Made by a program: the position numbers and the translations under genes. From Nitrospiraceae bacterium (GTDB lineage: Bacteria > Nitrospirota > Thermodesulfovibrionia > UBA6902): 64,000 bases of DNA. Positions 35,777-43,403 of the stretch are shown in pieces; positions within the stretch are counted from its first letter, which is position 1, and the number at the start of each line of letters is the position of its first letter. The stretch covers positions 1 to 64,000 of the forward strand of contig QZIL01000021.1 in assembly GCA_003599025.1 (NCBI GenBank). The letters run 5' to 3'. The notes beneath the pieces were generated by a model. It saw nothing but the letters and a program-made list of their open reading frames with translations. It made no database searches and was not told where the DNA came from.

Positions 35777-36551
35777 AGATGTCTGCAGGTCCGGTTACCC
35801 TTCTGAATATCTCATACAGGTCAGCCTCTGCTGATCCGGTTTCATCCCTCAACTCTCCTAAAGTACCCATTGCCATAATCCTGCCGTGATGCATAATTGC
35901 TATACGGTCGCATATCTCTTCTGCCTCAGCCATCTGGTGTGTAGTCATAAAGACAGTCTTTCTTCTCTTTTCCACAAGCTCTGCTTTGATAAACGTTCTT
36001 AATTTAGAGGCCGCGAGCGGGTCAAGGCTCTTTGTCGCCTCATCAAGAAAAAGTATCTGAGGATCATTGAGCAGGCTCCGGGCAATGAGCATCCGCTGCC
36101 TGATGCCGCTTGAGCATTTCTGGAAACTGATATCAGCCTCTTTCTCTATTTCGAGCAGAGAGAGGACCTCGCCTATTTTTTCCTTTGATGATTCAGAGGA
36201 CAGTCCGGAGAGGGCTGCAAAGAAATCGAGGTTTTGCCTTCCGGTAAGTCTCCAGTAAAAAGACCTGTCATCACCGCTCACAAGACCGATGGACGCCTTG
36301 ACTTTGCTCTCATAAAGAGACGTGTCATATCCGTTTACAATAATACTGCCCGACGTAGGAATTATGAGTGTGCAGAGTAGCTTGATCAGGGTTGATTTCC
36401 CTGCCTGGTTCGGCCCGACCAGGCCGAAGAGTTCCCCCTCCCTCACGTCAAGTGCTACCCCGTCAACTGCTTTAAGGATCTCCCTTCTGCCCCATATCGG
36501 CCCCTGCCGGAAATGCTTCTTTAAATTCGATGTATGTATGGCAATATTCAT
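35745..36551 (-). CDS. ABC transporter ATP-binding protein (DrrA/NatA-like)
   Basis: A 268-residue ATPase. Walker A is GPNQAGKS (46-53), the signature is CSSGIRQRM near 148 (divergent from LSGGQ, as in many ABC-2 ATPases) and Walker B ILFLDEATKSLDP near 167. TTHQMAEAEEICDRI near 202 is the H-loop region. It overlaps the fusion protein upstream by 4 nt and the permease downstream by 32 nt, so all three are co-translated. Confidence 0.9.
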   Translation of the reverse strand: MNIAIHTSNLKKHFRQGPIWGRREILKAVDGVALDVREGELFGLVGPNQAGKSTLIKLLCTLIIPTSGSIIVNGYDTSLYESKVKASIGLVSGDDRSFYWRLTGRQNLDFFAALSGLSSESSKEKIGEVLSLLEIEKEADISFQKCSSGIRQRMLIARSLLNDPQILFLDEATKSLDPLAASKLRTFIKAELVEKRRKTVFMTTHQMAEAEEICDRIAIMHHGRIMAMGTLGELRDETGSAEADLYEIFRRVTGPADICEREGPYVSA

Positions 36552-38218
36552 GACCTGAGTGATACCTGTTTTGAAAAATGAAACATTACTCTTAAAGCAG
36601 TTCCTGCCCCTGCACGTATCCTTTTCACATAATCATGGACACCTGCCCTCTCACCTTCCTTTTTCTGAATCAGGGAGAGTTCGCTTTTTGAAGGGAAAAG
36701 TAATCTCCACAAAAACAGAAACCTGTCCTTTATCGACTCATTCATGCCAAGGCAGATAAGCCACTCGCCCGTTAAAATAGGGGTGCCGCGCAATACAGAA
36801 GAAAGAAACGTGCGCTCGATAAGGCCGATCCTCCGGGGCCTCAACCTCCTGAGGACCTCCTCAGGTATATCTGCATTGAAAATCCCTGATACAAGGTACA
36901 GAGTGTAATAAACACTCTTGGAAAGATTAAAGGCAGATGCGTCCTTAACAAGCATCTCCCAGTCAATTTCTTCACCCTTTGATCTCAGGACCTCGTTAAT
37001 ATCGCACAGTCTTACAAGGGGATGAAAGGAATGATTCAGTGCGTGCATGCATAAGTAAATGATGTTGTGGTGAAGGGAAAAGGTCCTTATGTGCGCATTG
37101 TCCAGATTCATTGATATCGATTCATCCCACAACCTGTTCATATCAATCCTTTGCATTACATTTAAATGGAAAGGTGAGAAATTAACGATATGCCAGTGAA
37201 CATGCAGTGAGACAGGAGAAACGCCATCTGACCTGTATACGATGCTGTTGCGATACTGCCCTGTTGCTACAGTGCTGAAATCCCTGATCTCAAATTCAGG
37301 TTTGAACCCGTGTCTGCGTAATGTACGGTCTGCTTTTGCAAGGTCATCTTTTCTGACAAGAAGATCTATGTCCCCCATCGGGCGCATACCGACATCTTTA
37401 TAAACCGATTGGGCCAATGCAAGCCCCTTAAAGACTATAATCTCTATCTTCTCCCTGTTAAAGGCAGCTGCAATCATTTCAAGAGAATGGAGCATCGGGA
37501 TGTTCTTGCCTGAAACAGAATAATAAAAGTCCTTCAGATGGCCCCTGACATGACAGGGGGCCACGTGCTCTATCCCTTCTATCTTGTTCAATGTCCTGTA
37601 AACTAAAGATGCCGTGTCCTCTCCCTGAAGCTGTTTCAGAAAATAGTCCCAGTCAACATACTGGTCAAGTATCTTACAGACAGCCATTTCACGCTCATTA
37701 TCAAGGACCGTGACTGAGCAGAGGCGTATAAGCCTGTCTTCTGCCTTCATCTCCCGGCTGAACCTGTTCATTGTGCGGCATTTAATTCGGTACGCCGTCA
37801 TCTTGAAAAGCTGGTAAAAGTCAAATAAAACGTTGATCGCCCTGCCGTGCCATTTATCCAGACAGATGGAAAATAATTTCTTATGGATCTTGACTACCCT
37901 GCCCAGCAATTGCCGGTCTTTGAAGGCTTCTTCTTCCGTATATGCCATGTCCGCCTTGGGCACAAGTATGACTTCCCCATGCTGAACTGTTTTTCTTACT
38001 AGCCTATGAAGAATGAGTGCGGAGTTTCTTTCAAACAGGATTATGTCCCCCGGCTCCACTTCTGATGCACTGCTTTTTTGTACTACAACCCGGTCCATAG
38101 GATTTATAATTGGCTGCATGCTGCCGGTAGCTGTGTGGAAAGACCATTCCTTTACGTTCAAGACTGATTCCTTTATATAGTCAACGCAGAATAATCCGGC
38201 TTTTTCTTCAATATCCAT
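36548..38218 (-). CDS. Fusion of an S26-like peptidase domain and an NTP_transf_5-type nucleotidyltransferase
   Basis: A 556-residue two-part protein. Residues 25-105 look like an S24/S26 peptidase: TGSMQPIINPMDRVVV with Ser33, EPGDIILFE, and ILHRLV with His71, as in the Ser/His signal peptidases (SipW/Sec11 type). No transmembrane helix precedes Ser33, so it may be cytoplasmic. Residues 245-520 match the PF14907-type nucleotidyltransferase: IVFKGLALAQSVY (Lys264-Gly265) and MRPMGDIDLLV with Asp283/Asp285. Both domain types occur as separate genes near PqqD/HprK-like genes; I infer processing or transfer on the 48-residue peptide. It overlaps the ABC ATPase gene by 4 nt. Confidence 0.75.
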   Translation of the reverse strand: MDIEEKAGLFCVDYIKESVLNVKEWSFHTATGSMQPIINPMDRVVVQKSSASEVEPGDIILFERNSALILHRLVRKTVQHGEVILVPKADMAYTEEEAFKDRQLLGRVVKIHKKLFSICLDKWHGRAINVLFDFYQLFKMTAYRIKCRTMNRFSREMKAEDRLIRLCSVTVLDNEREMAVCKILDQYVDWDYFLKQLQGEDTASLVYRTLNKIEGIEHVAPCHVRGHLKDFYYSVSGKNIPMLHSLEMIAAAFNREKIEIIVFKGLALAQSVYKDVGMRPMGDIDLLVRKDDLAKADRTLRRHGFKPEFEIRDFSTVATGQYRNSIVYRSDGVSPVSLHVHWHIVNFSPFHLNVMQRIDMNRLWDESISMNLDNAHIRTFSLHHNIIYLCMHALNHSFHPLVRLCDINEVLRSKGEEIDWEMLVKDASAFNLSKSVYYTLYLVSGIFNADIPEEVLRRLRPRRIGLIERTFLSSVLRGTPILTGEWLICLGMNESIKDRFLFLWRLLFPSKSELSLIQKKEGERAGVHDYVKRIRAGAGTALRVMFHFSKQVSLRS

Positions 38219-38228
38219 GTCACATTAA

Positions 38229-38269
38229 CCTCCTCCCCTTACCAAGGGGGGGCTGGGGGGGTCCCTCCT
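38229..38269. repeat. Palindromic repeat upstream of the fusion gene
   Basis: CCTCCTCCCCTTACCAAGGGG plus GGCTGGGGGGGTCCCTCC is of the same class as 1690-1785. On the coding (minus) strand it ends AAGGGGAGGAGG about 10 nt before the fusion gene's ATG, so the repeat appears to provide the ribosome binding site. Confidence 0.7.
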
Positions 38270-38271
38270 TC

Positions 38272-38418
38272 CTAAGCCATCAGTTTTGTACAGGGAACCG
38301 CCTTCATACATACTCTCGGAGCGATACGTGAGGAATTGCATACCACTGACAATACTTCAATCTTCTTCTCATATACGATCTCAGGCTTTTTATATGCTTT
38401 TTTCTTCTCTTCCTTCAT
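38272..38418 (-). CDS. 48-residue Cys-containing peptide, candidate radical-SAM RiPP precursor
   Basis: A small frame begins one base after the radical SAM stop (TGA-G-ATG), with AGAGG 7-8 nt before the ATG, so it is translationally coupled. The product has a charged N-half (KKKAYKKPEIVYEKK, 5-19), then IEVLSVV (20-26), and a C-half with Cys27, Cys37 and Cys43 ending TKLMA. A Lys-rich leader with a YxxPEI(V/I)xE motif, then a Cys-bearing core, beside radical SAM and PqqD genes is the normal look of a precursor peptide. Exact cleavage site and modification are unknown. It is not homologous to anything that I can name with certainty. Confidence 0.75.
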   Translation of the reverse strand: MKEEKKKAYKKPEIVYEKKIEVLSVVCNSSRIAPRVCMKAVPCTKLMA

Positions 38419-38419
38419 C

Positions 38420-39448
38420 TCACACCTCTAAACATGTTCCCCTGGCAGTATTTTTCAGCGCTTTTGCAAGCATACACGCCGCACTCGACGGCCCCAGATA
38501 ATCTTCATCTTCAGACACCGCCAGTCCTGGGCAGCGGCGGCAGTATGGCGCCTTATCACACGATCTGCAGGTATGGAGTTCATCAAACTTAATCGACCTT
38601 ATTCGCTGAAAATGTCCTGACTGCATAATCTGTTCAATTGATTGTTCCCGTACGTTTCCTGCGTCCTGTTTCCAGCCGACGCAGGGATAAACTTCACCAT
38701 ATGGGGATATCAAAAGGTTGTTCAGTCCGGCAGTACACATAAATGTGTCGTCATTAACAGACTCCAATGGCTCAAAAGAAGCGGCCCTGTCGTCCTCCCT
38801 GAATATTTTAGTCATACCATCGGTATCGAGTCTGTAACGCAACGTGTCCCTTGAACCGTCATCTTTCGGTACAACGGTCATGTCATATACGAAATCCGAG
38901 TCGAGTTCATGGGACAGCTTTGTTAAAGCACCCAGCTGGTCTGCATTCTGATTCATCAGGAGGCTTTTAACTACTCTTTTTACCCCTCTTTGACCAAGCA
39001 GCTGAAAAGCCCTCATGGTCTTCTTAAAGGAACCTTTCGTGCCGGTAATACTGTCATGTATTTCAGGGTCAGCAGCGTATACGCTCATCTCTACCGACAG
39101 GGGATTGAGTTGCTTTATCTCATCAGCCATTTCACTGCTGATAAACGTGCCGTTTGTTAACAGCCTCAATGCAAACCCTTTGCTGCGGCTATAACGCGCA
39201 ATTGTGAAAAAATCCTTTCTAGTTAAAATCTCACCGCCGCTGAATGTTATATACAGGGACTGAAGGGCTGCCAGTTCATCAATAACAGACATGATCTCTT
39301 CTGTGGTTAGCTCTTTTTTATCATCCCTGCGGACGCAGTAGCAGTGGCTGCAGGCCATGTTGCATCTGTGTGTAAGCTCCCAATGTACAATAAAGGGGAT
39401 GTTCCTCTCCATTGTCTTTTTTATAATGTCGTTGTAATGGTCCTTCAT
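38420..39448 (-). CDS. Radical SAM/SPASM peptide-modifying enzyme (candidate)
   Basis: A 342-residue radical SAM protein. The cluster motif is C29-NMA-C33-SH-C36 after VHWELTHR, with FSGGEIL near 73 as the GGE motif. From about 235 the SPASM region has CTAGLNNLLISPYGEVYPC, and CRSC, CRRC and a final Cys near 327 follow, enough for two auxiliary [4Fe-4S] clusters. Such enzymes make thioether, C-C or epimer changes on peptides. PqqD and an HprK-like gene lie upstream and the Cys-containing peptide immediately downstream, so that peptide is the natural substrate. Foldback element B precedes it. Confidence 0.88.
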   Translation of the reverse strand: MKDHYNDIIKKTMERNIPFIVHWELTHRCNMACSHCYCVRRDDKKELTTEEIMSVIDELAALQSLYITFSGGEILTRKDFFTIARYSRSKGFALRLLTNGTFISSEMADEIKQLNPLSVEMSVYAADPEIHDSITGTKGSFKKTMRAFQLLGQRGVKRVVKSLLMNQNADQLGALTKLSHELDSDFVYDMTVVPKDDGSRDTLRYRLDTDGMTKIFREDDRAASFEPLESVNDDTFMCTAGLNNLLISPYGEVYPCVGWKQDAGNVREQSIEQIMQSGHFQRIRSIKFDELHTCRSCDKAPYCRRCPGLAVSEDEDYLGPSSAACMLAKALKNTARGTCLEV

Positions 39449-39488
39449 ATTGTCCTTCTTTACCTTTCGGTTACATTAAAATGTGTAT

Positions 39489-39660
39489 AGCGGGCCGGGT
39501 AGACTTGCAGCAAAAGCTTTACCATCGATACCTCAGAGAAGCTTTTTCAAGGCATATCTGCGTTTTTCGTAATTCCACCATGTGTTACGTCCTGCTATAC
39601 TCACTAATTCCAATGTCCTATCGCATTTGTAAAGGTTTTGCTGCATGTCCACCCGCCGCT
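39489..39660 (-). repeat. Foldback element, full copy B, upstream of the radical SAM gene
   Basis: Arms of about 42 nt (39489-39530 and 39619-39660) are inverted copies, AGCGGGCCGGGTAGAC against AGCGGCGGGTGGAC and TTGCAGCAAAAGC against ATGCAGCAAAACC. The core at 39576-39595 (CACCATGTGTTACGTCCTGC) is 19/20 identical to that of copy A. It ends 41 nt before the radical SAM start. A 36-residue frame on the minus strand inside it is not conserved in copy A, so I treat it as non-coding. Confidence 0.75.
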
Positions 39661-39682
39661 TTGTACATAATCAAGGTTTAGT

Positions 39683-39985
39683 TTAAGTAAGGGCCTCTTC
39701 CTTCGGGTGTTCAAGATATATGAGCATGTCTCTCGCGTACAGATCATTAATAAATTCTCTCGTGTCGTTCAGCGCGTCATCATAAGACACGTCAAATTCC
39801 TCTGAAATGACCAAAGCGATCCGGTCTGTTCTGAGGTCCCCGTTTAAAAGCTCCCATATCCGCGAACCTGTCCCGTTCAGGACCATCACCTTGTTCTCCT
39901 GAGGTGAAATAATTACCGCTTCGTTGTCTATCACCCGTGATGCTGTTTGAGGCGACCTGTCAGGATACATGCTGTTTAAGTCCAT
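39683..39985 (-). CDS. PqqD family peptide chaperone
   Basis: A 100-residue PqqD-like protein. It has the fold's strand pair (EAVIISPQENKVMVLNGTGSRIWELL, about 22-47) and a C-terminal winged helix (DALNDTREFINDLYARDMLIYL). PqqD domains bind RiPP leader peptides and present them to radical SAM enzymes. It overlaps the HprK-like gene by 26 nt and lies one gene before the radical SAM protein. The gene order corresponds to that of the HPr-rel-A type systems, where PqqD and an HprK-like kinase are paired. Confidence 0.88.
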   Translation of the reverse strand: MDLNSMYPDRSPQTASRVIDNEAVIISPQENKVMVLNGTGSRIWELLNGDLRTDRIALVISEEFDVSYDDALNDTREFINDLYARDMLIYLEHPKEEALT

Positions 39986-40796
39986 CTATATGCCTCCAGA
40001 ATGAATTATCTTTTGTAAAATGCATTTCATACAAGCCATATTCAACAAGAATTCTGCTGAATATATCAAAGAGTTTCTCAACCGGCTGCAGCTTGTTCGG
40101 AATATGTGGAACCGTTAAGATATCTGCCAGGGCCTGCGAGAGGGACAATTCTTTTATATACGTTGTGTTGTCCTGCTTCAGTGTAAATATTCCGCCAATA
40201 TCATAGCCTCTGTTTTCCCTTTTGCCTATATGCATGTCCAGCCAGTGGGGGGCAGTGTAGGCCTGATATTTGCCGTTGCTTCGTTTAATGATCACCATAT
40301 CATCACTTAATATGGTACAGTCGTCTGACAACGCAGACACAGTTGATTTACCTGCGCCTGAGTGGCCCATAAATATATAAACTTCATCATCCTTCAGTAT
40401 CCCCGCTGCGTGCAAAACCACCGCATCTTCGTGCAGGATAAGCCTGAAGGTAAACATATTTCTCAGGAGAGTGCCGAGTCCCATTAACATGCCGCTTCTG
40501 CTTATAAGGGCCGAGCCGCAGGTAAGGTCTTTGTTAATTTTACTCTCCAGGTGATCGTCTGACAGTCTTAATTCATCGCCAGTGACCGACAGACCGGCCC
40601 AGGAGGAATTATTGACATACGGCTCATCAGTAAGCGTTATGTCCAGAGTAAGGGATGGCGGCCTGTCAGAAAGGAAAAGAGAATAATCCCTCCGGACACT
40701 GCTGATGAATTCAGAGGACTCTGATCTTAACATGATGCAAATTTCTGCAACTTCTATTTTTATCTCTTTCATCAGTCTCCGCTTTGCTTCAGACAT
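39960..40796 (-). CDS. HprK-related kinase (HPr-rel-A type)
   Basis: A 278-residue protein resembling the C-terminal domain of HPr kinase/phosphorylase. It has VVLHAAGI near 126-133, Walker A GHSGAGKS (144-151) and an ILSDDMVII acidic pair (Asp165-Asp166). No HPr or PTS gene is visible in the window. In the related HPr-rel-A systems the kinase accompanies PqqD and a nucleotidyltransferase, and its substrate is unknown. Phosphorylation of the precursor peptide or a partner is inference. It overlaps both neighbours. Confidence 0.85.
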   Translation of the reverse strand: MSEAKRRLMKEIKIEVAEICIMLRSESSEFISSVRRDYSLFLSDRPPSLTLDITLTDEPYVNNSSWAGLSVTGDELRLSDDHLESKINKDLTCGSALISRSGMLMGLGTLLRNMFTFRLILHEDAVVLHAAGILKDDEVYIFMGHSGAGKSTVSALSDDCTILSDDMVIIKRSNGKYQAYTAPHWLDMHIGKRENRGYDIGGIFTLKQDNTTYIKELSLSQALADILTVPHIPNKLQPVEKLFDIFSRILVEYGLYEMHFTKDNSFWRHIDGLKQHVS

Positions 40797-41830
40797 TCCT
40801 TGATGTGAATAATGGGATAGTTCAGTAAATTAATTATGTTCTGTTCGTCCGGTTTTTTGTAATCACTGTTTAAAAGCACATGCAGTACCGGCCTTGTTGG
40901 GTGGCCCTGATTGATTGCAGCAACCCGGCATGTTTCTCCGGTATTTAATCTGACCAGGCTTCCGACAGGGTAGACCCCGACCATATTAATAAAAGCCTTC
41001 ATTACTTTATAGTCATAGGAGTGTTTCATCTGTAATATGTTATGTACCGATTCATGGGGCATACATCTGTCGCGATGCGGCCGTGAATGGGTCAGGGCCT
41101 CATATGTGTCCGCAAGATGTATTATCCGGGAGTATATATTGAGGGATTCTCCTCTCAGGCCACGGGGATAGCCTGATCCGTCTATGCGTTCATGATGCTG
41201 AAGTGCGACCTGAACAGCTACTTCGGGCAATTCATCGGCCTCCTCCAGAATTCCGGCACTCATGAATGTATGGTTCTGTATTTCCCTGTATTCTTTAGAG
41301 GAAAGTTTTCCGGGCTGCATGGCCTGCTTCATATATTTCATCATTCCTATATCATGAAGAAATGCCGAGATACCGAGTTCTGTTAATCCGGTCTTGTCGT
41401 AACCTATGTCCTGCCCGATTTTAATTGATAATATACTCACATTGACTACATGGCTGCTGAGATAATCCTGCGCGTTCCCGGACATTAGAACAGGCAGATG
41501 ACTGTTATTGAGGAGCAACTGCTCGACAAGTTTCTCTACGCATAAATTTACAGGACCACACTTAATAACTTCATTCCCGGACAACCTGTCATGGATCTCT
41601 TTTGCAAGAGCCATTGCCATATGATAAAGGTCCGAACTTTCACTTTCATTTTGTGCAGTGCTTTTCTGCTTTTCAGAAAGCTTTGAACTGAATACATCAA
41701 AGGACGTGTCGTCCAGACCACCCGGCCCGCTATATCCCTCTGCAGAAATATCGCGCTCTGCCTGTGTCTCCTGTTCTATAGCCTTATGCCTGATATAATC
41801 TCTGTGACTGCTGGCCTTCACTTCTTTCAC
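40772..41830 (-). CDS. HD-GYP domain protein, probable c-di-GMP phosphodiesterase
   Basis: A 352-residue protein. The HD-GYP domain has FLHDIG (His159-Asp160), NHTFMSAGIL, HHERIDGSGYP (His212-His213, GYP 220-222) and HLADTYEALT. An N-terminal DUF3391-like stretch without the receiver domain is the rest. The full set of metal and GYP residues argues for activity on c-di-GMP, a common control of exopolysaccharide. It is the first gene of the minus-strand supercluster and overlaps the HprK-like gene by 25 nt, so it reports or tunes c-di-GMP for the whole unit. Confidence 0.92.
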   Translation of the reverse strand: MKEVKASSHRDYIRHKAIEQETQAERDISAEGYSGPGGLDDTSFDVFSSKLSEKQKSTAQNESESSDLYHMAMALAKEIHDRLSGNEVIKCGPVNLCVEKLVEQLLLNNSHLPVLMSGNAQDYLSSHVVNVSILSIKIGQDIGYDKTGLTELGISAFLHDIGMMKYMKQAMQPGKLSSKEYREIQNHTFMSAGILEEADELPEVAVQVALQHHERIDGSGYPRGLRGESLNIYSRIIHLADTYEALTHSRPHRDRCMPHESVHNILQMKHSYDYKVMKAFINMVGVYPVGSLVRLNTGETCRVAAINQGHPTRPVLHVLLNSDYKKPDEQNIINLLNYPIIHIKECLKQSGD

Positions 41831-42410
41831 CCAGTCTTAAATCCGATTCCGGAGACTGCTCCGCCTTTTCAGTTACATAAATGCTTTTTGCACAATGAAA
41901 CTGACAATCCCTGATTTTTTTAAATACGCTAACTGCAAATACAGTGATGAAGCCCTACAGTCAGGCAGATAGAGCAATTAATATGCCATTACAATGAGTT
42001 ATAGGTGGTTATCCTATTGGACATATGGGTGGATAACCTATTGTTATTATTCGATAATTTCAGCGCAAGCAATTGTTGACTTACAACCTGTTGAATCGAA
42101 TGGATTTCCAGATATTCCACTTATCATAGAAGCCTCTTTTCAAAAAAGCCTGCATGTGACAGACATTCACCATCAATTAAATCTGGACATGCTCAGGCGT
42201 CAGTTGTATGACGTATTGGTGCAGCACATGTCAAAAATAATATAGAGAAACTTCTTCCTGCCCAAAATTACAAATAATGGATCTAAATTATTTTGGTGAA
42301 CAGTTGCCTCATTTGTTTTTTCATGAAAGTCTTAAGATTTTCTCTCGTGAGTCGAAAAGATATAAACCAAAAGGTAAATATGCTCTTGTAAATTTTTGCT
42401 ATAACTGCTC
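41831..42410. other. Divergent intergenic region (580 nt)
   Basis: AT-rich sequence between the HD-GYP gene (minus) and the receiver-domain genes (plus), so it should hold both promoters. GGTTATCC (42007-42014) and GGATAACC (42031-42038) form an 8-bp inverted repeat around 16 nt, a possible regulator site. An 83-residue frame at 41994-42245 has an unnatural Trp/Tyr-rich start and is not called. I see no clear -35/-10 or sigma-54 pair. Confidence 0.5.
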
Positions 42411-43400
42411 GTGAATAATATAAGAGAAAACATATCACGTAAACTTGCCAATCCCCGCACCAGGGCATATGTCCATTTTTTCTTACTGTTTATCGGCGCT
42501 GCAGGCATACTGCTTACGTCTTTGAACTGGGAAGTATTGCAGGGAATTCAGGAGAACCAGGACAAGGTACTGCATTATAAGGCAGGGCGTTTGATTGCAG
42601 TATCATGCTTTCTCCTGGTTTATTTCTGCATCCTTGCCCGGGTCCTGTTTGTAGGGGAGCACAGAAGTTCCATGACAGTCTTTCTGTTGTGGCTTCCGAC
42701 CATGCTGGCTGCGGGCCTTGTCATAGGGATTGTTGTTGCACTTGCTTTTGCAGTTATTAAGGAAACAATAGACGGAGGAGGAGCAGGTTCTGTAGAATGG
42801 CTCGATATAACAGCAACACTGGACGGCGCCGCATCACTTACAGGTCCCATAGCACTCATCATAGCTATTACACCGGTACTTATCCCCCTTGATATGCTTA
42901 TGCAACTGCCGAAACTGCTGCTGTCTGATGTCAGGACCGGCTTAAAGACATTAGACAATTATATTAAGGAAAGCAGATCTCATGAAAACCTGAAAAAACA
43001 TACTGACGTGCTCGTTGTTGAAGACGATATTATGTGCGCAACCACAGTGATGAATTTCTGCCGCAGGAATGACCTTAAGTGTCATCATATATCGACTGCT
43101 TCAGAGGCTGATACATATCTTCGGGACAATATCAGGAACATCCGTCTTGTTGTCCTTGACAATTTCCTCAGGGTAGACGAGTCCGGCAACAGAATGACCG
43201 GAGGTGAATGGCTGATGATGATAAGTGAAGAATTCCCTGTAAATAAACGCCCGTTTCTTGTGGTGATCATTTCAGGACATACAGAGTTTCTGAGAGACGC
43301 TGCTTCACAGGCGAACCTGGTATTGCAGAAACCCTGGGACCCTCACGCCTTACAGGACTTTCTCAGAGAGAATAAAATAATAAACCATAGGAGGACATAA
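42411..43400 (+). CDS. Membrane-anchored receiver-domain protein
   Basis: A 329-residue protein with a GTG start. Hydrophobic helices at about 21-38, 60-81, 89-115 and 143-160 make an N-terminal membrane domain. The C-terminal receiver domain has EDD (204-206), phosphoacceptor Asp250 (VVLDNF), IISGHTE near 290 and the conserved Lys in LQKPWD near 312. A receiver behind a membrane domain with no output module is unusual. It is followed after 3 nt by a second receiver protein, and together they are placed to control the divergent polysaccharide cluster. Confidence 0.8.
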   Translation: MNNIRENISRKLANPRTRAYVHFFLLFIGAAGILLTSLNWEVLQGIQENQDKVLHYKAGRLIAVSCFLLVYFCILARVLFVGEHRSSMTVFLLWLPTMLAAGLVIGIVVALAFAVIKETIDGGGAGSVEWLDITATLDGAASLTGPIALIIAITPVLIPLDMLMQLPKLLLSDVRTGLKTLDNYIKESRSHENLKKHTDVLVVEDDIMCATTVMNFCRRNDLKCHHISTASEADTYLRDNIRNIRLVVLDNFLRVDESGNRMTGGEWLMMISEEFPVNKRPFLVVIISGHTEFLRDAASQANLVLQKPWDPHALQDFLRENKIINHRRT

Positions 43401-43403
43401 CAA

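Noticed and set aside
39549-39645. A 36-residue minus-strand frame inside foldback copy B
   Set aside because: The matching frame in copy A is broken by several stops, so it is not under coding selection.
38420-39660. Foldback elements as a c-di-GMP riboswitch
   Set aside because: Position near an HD-GYP gene made this attractive, but the conserved core and arms do not show the GEMM-type sequence motifs that I know.
41994-42245. An 83-residue plus-strand frame in the divergent region
   Set aside because: The N-terminus is unusually rich in Trp and Tyr, there is no Shine-Dalgarno and it covers an inverted repeat. It looks like chance coding in promoter DNA.
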